Below are positions 63,745 to 64,000 of a stretch of DNA of 64,000 nucleotides, piece by piece. The stretch's first letter is position 1, and each line of letters starts with the position of its first letter. The translations under genes were made by a program, and so were the position numbers. This DNA is from DASRDU01 sp035560235 (GTDB lineage: Bacteria > Acidobacteriota > Blastocatellia > RBC074). The stretch is from assembly GCA_035560235.1 (NCBI GenBank), contig DATMAG010000093.1, positions 62,001-126,000 of the forward strand. The letters run 5' to 3'. The notes beneath the pieces are model-generated. The model made no database searches, was not told the origin of the DNA, and worked only from the letters and a program-made list of their open reading frames with translations.

Positions 63745-64000
63745 TTTACTGTAAGACCATTGACCCTGGCAGGACTCTCAGCAGAATGGCAGCGACTGCG
63801 GAAAAACTCGCTCAGTAACAATTCCAGAACTGTCCGGGGGATCTGAAAAGAACTCGGTGGTATCAACTGAGCAGAGCCGCAAACATCCGTACAGTAATAA
63901 TCATTCATCCGTCTTCCAGCTGACTAAGCATACGACAGCCATGACTAATGGCGCGGACTGCGGCTCCGGCATTCAGAGCCGACTGAGGTCTGCCTTATTA

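Overview
The window looks like chromosomal DNA of an Acidobacteriota bacterium, most likely Blastocatellia-like (inference). The signs are an NHL/beta-propeller protein with the acidobacterial TIGR03437-type C-terminal domain, an acidobacterial VWFA-related (TIGR03436-type) protein, several very large Oar/Cna-B-type TonB-dependent receptors, and a regulator with the N-terminal domain typical of that phylum. The cell is Gram-negative (Lnt, TonB receptors, heptosyltransferase-like GT9). No tRNA, rRNA, CRISPR array or complete transposon was found.

Layout. 1-6.2 kb (minus strand): a module that looks like envelope or thiol-stress control, read as ECF sigma factor, zinc anti-sigma factor, Crp-type regulator and thioredoxin-like DUF1223, then a hairpin, a tiny CC-CC-CC peptide, a TIGR03437 propeller protein, lipoprotein MsrB and a partial outer-membrane protein. 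6.4-12.4 kb (plus): small membrane protein, Lnt, an oligopeptide-type ABC ATPase pair with a Uma2-family gene wedged between its halves, a Yip1-domain membrane protein, and a stand-alone PolX-type N-terminal domain. 12.4-18.1 kb (minus): a cobalamin-riboswitch-controlled vitamin B12 uptake operon (btuF-btuC-btuD and a BtuB-like receptor). 18.2-25.7 kb (minus): VWFA protein, a TonB-type barrel without its normal plug, and a complete large TonB receptor. 25.9-38.7 kb (plus): crotonase, alkylsulfatase, DPP-IV-type peptidase, another giant TonB receptor, Na+/solute symporter, 3D-domain protein and asparaginase II, which fits scavenging of peptides and organic compounds. 38.7-46.1 kb: YkgJ protein, GlcD-type oxidase operon, MoaA, a second Uma2, a TPP riboswitch with ThiC, and a toxin-antitoxin pair inserted between thiC and a second copy of the thiC tail. 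46.1-64 kb: Tat-exported vanadium haloperoxidase, an unexplained 0.8-kb gap, Nudix, MogA, a DUF4127-GH84 fusion with a SIS sugar isomerase, peroxiredoxin, class-V aminotransferase, CDGSH protein, XerD, Trm112, GT9, glycine-zipper protein, the F420 genes cofE and cofD, and a membrane-anchored regulator.

Cofactor supply is a common thread: B12 import, thiamin (thiC), molybdopterin (moaA, mogA) and F420 (cofE, cofD), with two of these under classic riboswitches.

The most striking structure that genes do not explain is a set of intergenic short tandem repeats with strict unit lengths (7, 9 or 10 bp) and unrelated sequences, most folded into long palindromes. One heptad array fills the P3 arm of the TPP riboswitch. 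A nonamer palindrome encodes the signal peptide of the VWFA protein. The second notable structure is the 128-bp, about 92 % identical thiC-tail duplication that brackets the toxin-antitoxin pair.
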